The translations under genes were made by a program, and so were the position numbers. DNA of 42,147 nucleotides from Eggerthellales bacterium (GTDB taxonomy: Bacteria; Actinomycetota; Coriobacteriia; Coriobacteriales; Eggerthellaceae): positions 1 through 42,147 of the forward strand of contig JAQXTF010000037.1 of the NCBI GenBank assembly GCA_029219345.1, written 5' to 3'. Positions 41,441 to 42,147 of this stretch are shown here, piece by piece. Below the pieces are notes generated by a model. That model worked only from the letters and a program-made list of their open reading frames with translations, searched no databases and was not told the origin of the DNA. Position 1 is the stretch's first letter, and each line of letters opens with the position of its first letter.

Positions 41441-42147
41441 TTGCCTCGAATTCCATATTTGACCCTTGACCCCCAGGTTGAGCAGGCGATTCGCGATGAT
41501 CGCGCCGCTGGCAGACTGCATCCCTTTAGGACGCCCGATGAGGTGGTGACCCGTCGCGAAGATAAGCCTCATGACCGTGCGACCTTGGCGCGCCCTGCTT
41601 TTGCCCGCGACATTGAGAAGATCATCAACGTTCCGGCTTACAACCGTTACGCCGACAAAACCCAGGTGTTCTCTTTCGTGGAAAACGACGACATCTGCCG
41701 CCGCGGCTTGCATGTGCAGCTGGTGAATCGCGTGGCTCAAGGTATTGGACGCTTGCTGGGCCTGAACGGAGACCTGATTGAGGCCATCGCTTTGGGCCAT
41801 GACGTGGGCCATACTCCCTTTGGCCACGCCGGCGAACGCTACTTGAGCAAGATTTACAATGGCTACACGGGCCGCTACTTCAATCACAACGTGCATTCCG
41901 TACGTGTCTTGGACAAACTGTACAGGCGCAATATCAGCCTGCAGACTCTTAATGGCGCCTTGTGCCACAACGGCGAGTTCGCCCAGCAAACCTTGCGCTT
42001 GGGCGAAATGACCACCTTTGAGCAGCTAGATGCAATGGTTGAGGCATGCAACCAAGATGAGCAAAACATTGCCACGCTGCGCCCCACCACTTTGGAAGGT
42101 TGCGTGGTTCGCGTCAGCGATATGATTGCCTATCTGGGTAAAGACCG
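41441..42147 (+). CDS. dGTPase-like HD-domain phosphohydrolase (partial)
   Basis: This open frame runs off the right edge (235 codons seen). TTG 41441 is the chosen start because TAAGGAG at 41427-41433 precedes it; no ATG or GTG is in a better position. The conserved HD motifs are RRGLHVQLVNRVAQGIGRLLGLNGDLIEAIALGHDVGHTPFGHAGERYL (His91, His120-Asp121, His124), typical of Dgt-family deoxyguanosine triphosphate triphosphohydrolases. The end of the protein is not visible. It is 15 bases from the LuxR-type regulator and may be co-transcribed with it. Confidence 0.85.
   Translation, partial: MPRIPYLTLDPQVEQAIRDDRAAGRLHPFRTPDEVVTRREDKPHDRATLARPAFARDIEKIINVPAYNRYADKTQVFSFVENDDICRRGLHVQLVNRVAQGIGRLLGLNGDLIEAIALGHDVGHTPFGHAGERYLSKIYNGYTGRYFNHNVHSVRVLDKLYRRNISLQTLNGALCHNGEFAQQTLRLGEMTTFEQLDAMVEACNQDEQNIATLRPTTLEGCVVRVSDMIAYLGKD

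Overview
This window looks like a chromosomal stretch from an actinobacterium, most likely a coriobacterium of the Eggerthellaceae type. The evidence is indirect. Gene order combines actinobacterial features (a SepIVA-like coiled-coil gene between coaD and yceD, and a Nif3 / C4 zinc-ribbon pair) with clostridia-like blocks (scpA-scpB-rluB-cmk; ispH, a PDZ/radical-SAM gene, der, plsY, gpsA; rpmB next to an asp23-fakA-recG-rsmD-coaD run). There is also a LuxR-type regulator fused to about twelve membrane segments, a protein class abundant in Eggerthellaceae. No 16S rRNA or other decisive marker is present, so the assignment is an inference. Almost all genes lie on the + strand in tightly packed, often overlapping operons.

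Layout. 1-46 is the tail of an unidentified gene with its terminator. 47-513 holds no intact gene: it contains a tandem duplication that includes the 3' end and terminator of a tRNA-Val(CAC) gene (514-588, minus). 705-10192 runs ABC-F ATPase, trmL, M50 protease, scpA, scpB, rluB, cmk, plsC, ispH and a PDZ/radical-SAM gene. 10294-13279 carries der, plsY and gpsA. A minus-strand gene at 13325-13825 encodes an O6-alkylguanine-DNA alkyltransferase homologue in which the catalytic Cys is Thr. 13942-18220 carries rpe, a cysteine desulfurase, a PHP phosphoesterase, a Nif3-like protein and a C4 zinc-ribbon coiled-coil protein. 18221-18546 has no gene but holds three terminator hairpins and a set of inverted and direct repeats. 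rpmB (minus) then diverges from asp23, fakA, recG, rsmD and coaD. 24435-25762 carries a SepIVA-like gene, yceD and rpmF, and 26024-33806 carries plsX, rnc, smc, ftsY and ffh. 33936-36354 is rpsP, khpA, rimM, trmD and lepB. 36406-39431 is glyQ-glyS. The right end has tatA, the membrane LuxR regulator and the start of a dGTPase-like HD gene cut by the window edge.

Functionally the window is core housekeeping: chromosome condensation and segregation (ScpA, ScpB, SMC), phospholipid synthesis (PlsC, PlsX, PlsY, GpsA, and FakA as a possible fatty-acid kinase), ribosome assembly and RNA modification (Der, RimM, KhpA, RsmD, RluB, TrmL, TrmD, RNase III, S16, L28, L32), protein targeting (FtsY, Ffh, LepB, TatA), cofactor synthesis (CoaD, IspH, cysteine desulfurase), DNA repair (RecG, the alkyltransferase-like protein) and translation (GlyQ/GlyS, ABC-F, tRNA-Val).

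I found no phage, insertion sequence, CRISPR array or defence island. The most unusual items are the Thr-for-Cys alkyltransferase homologue, the duplicated tRNA-Val 3' end with an inverted T-arm-like motif, the palindromic repeat cluster upstream of rpmB, and a terminator-like hairpin in the plsX leader.
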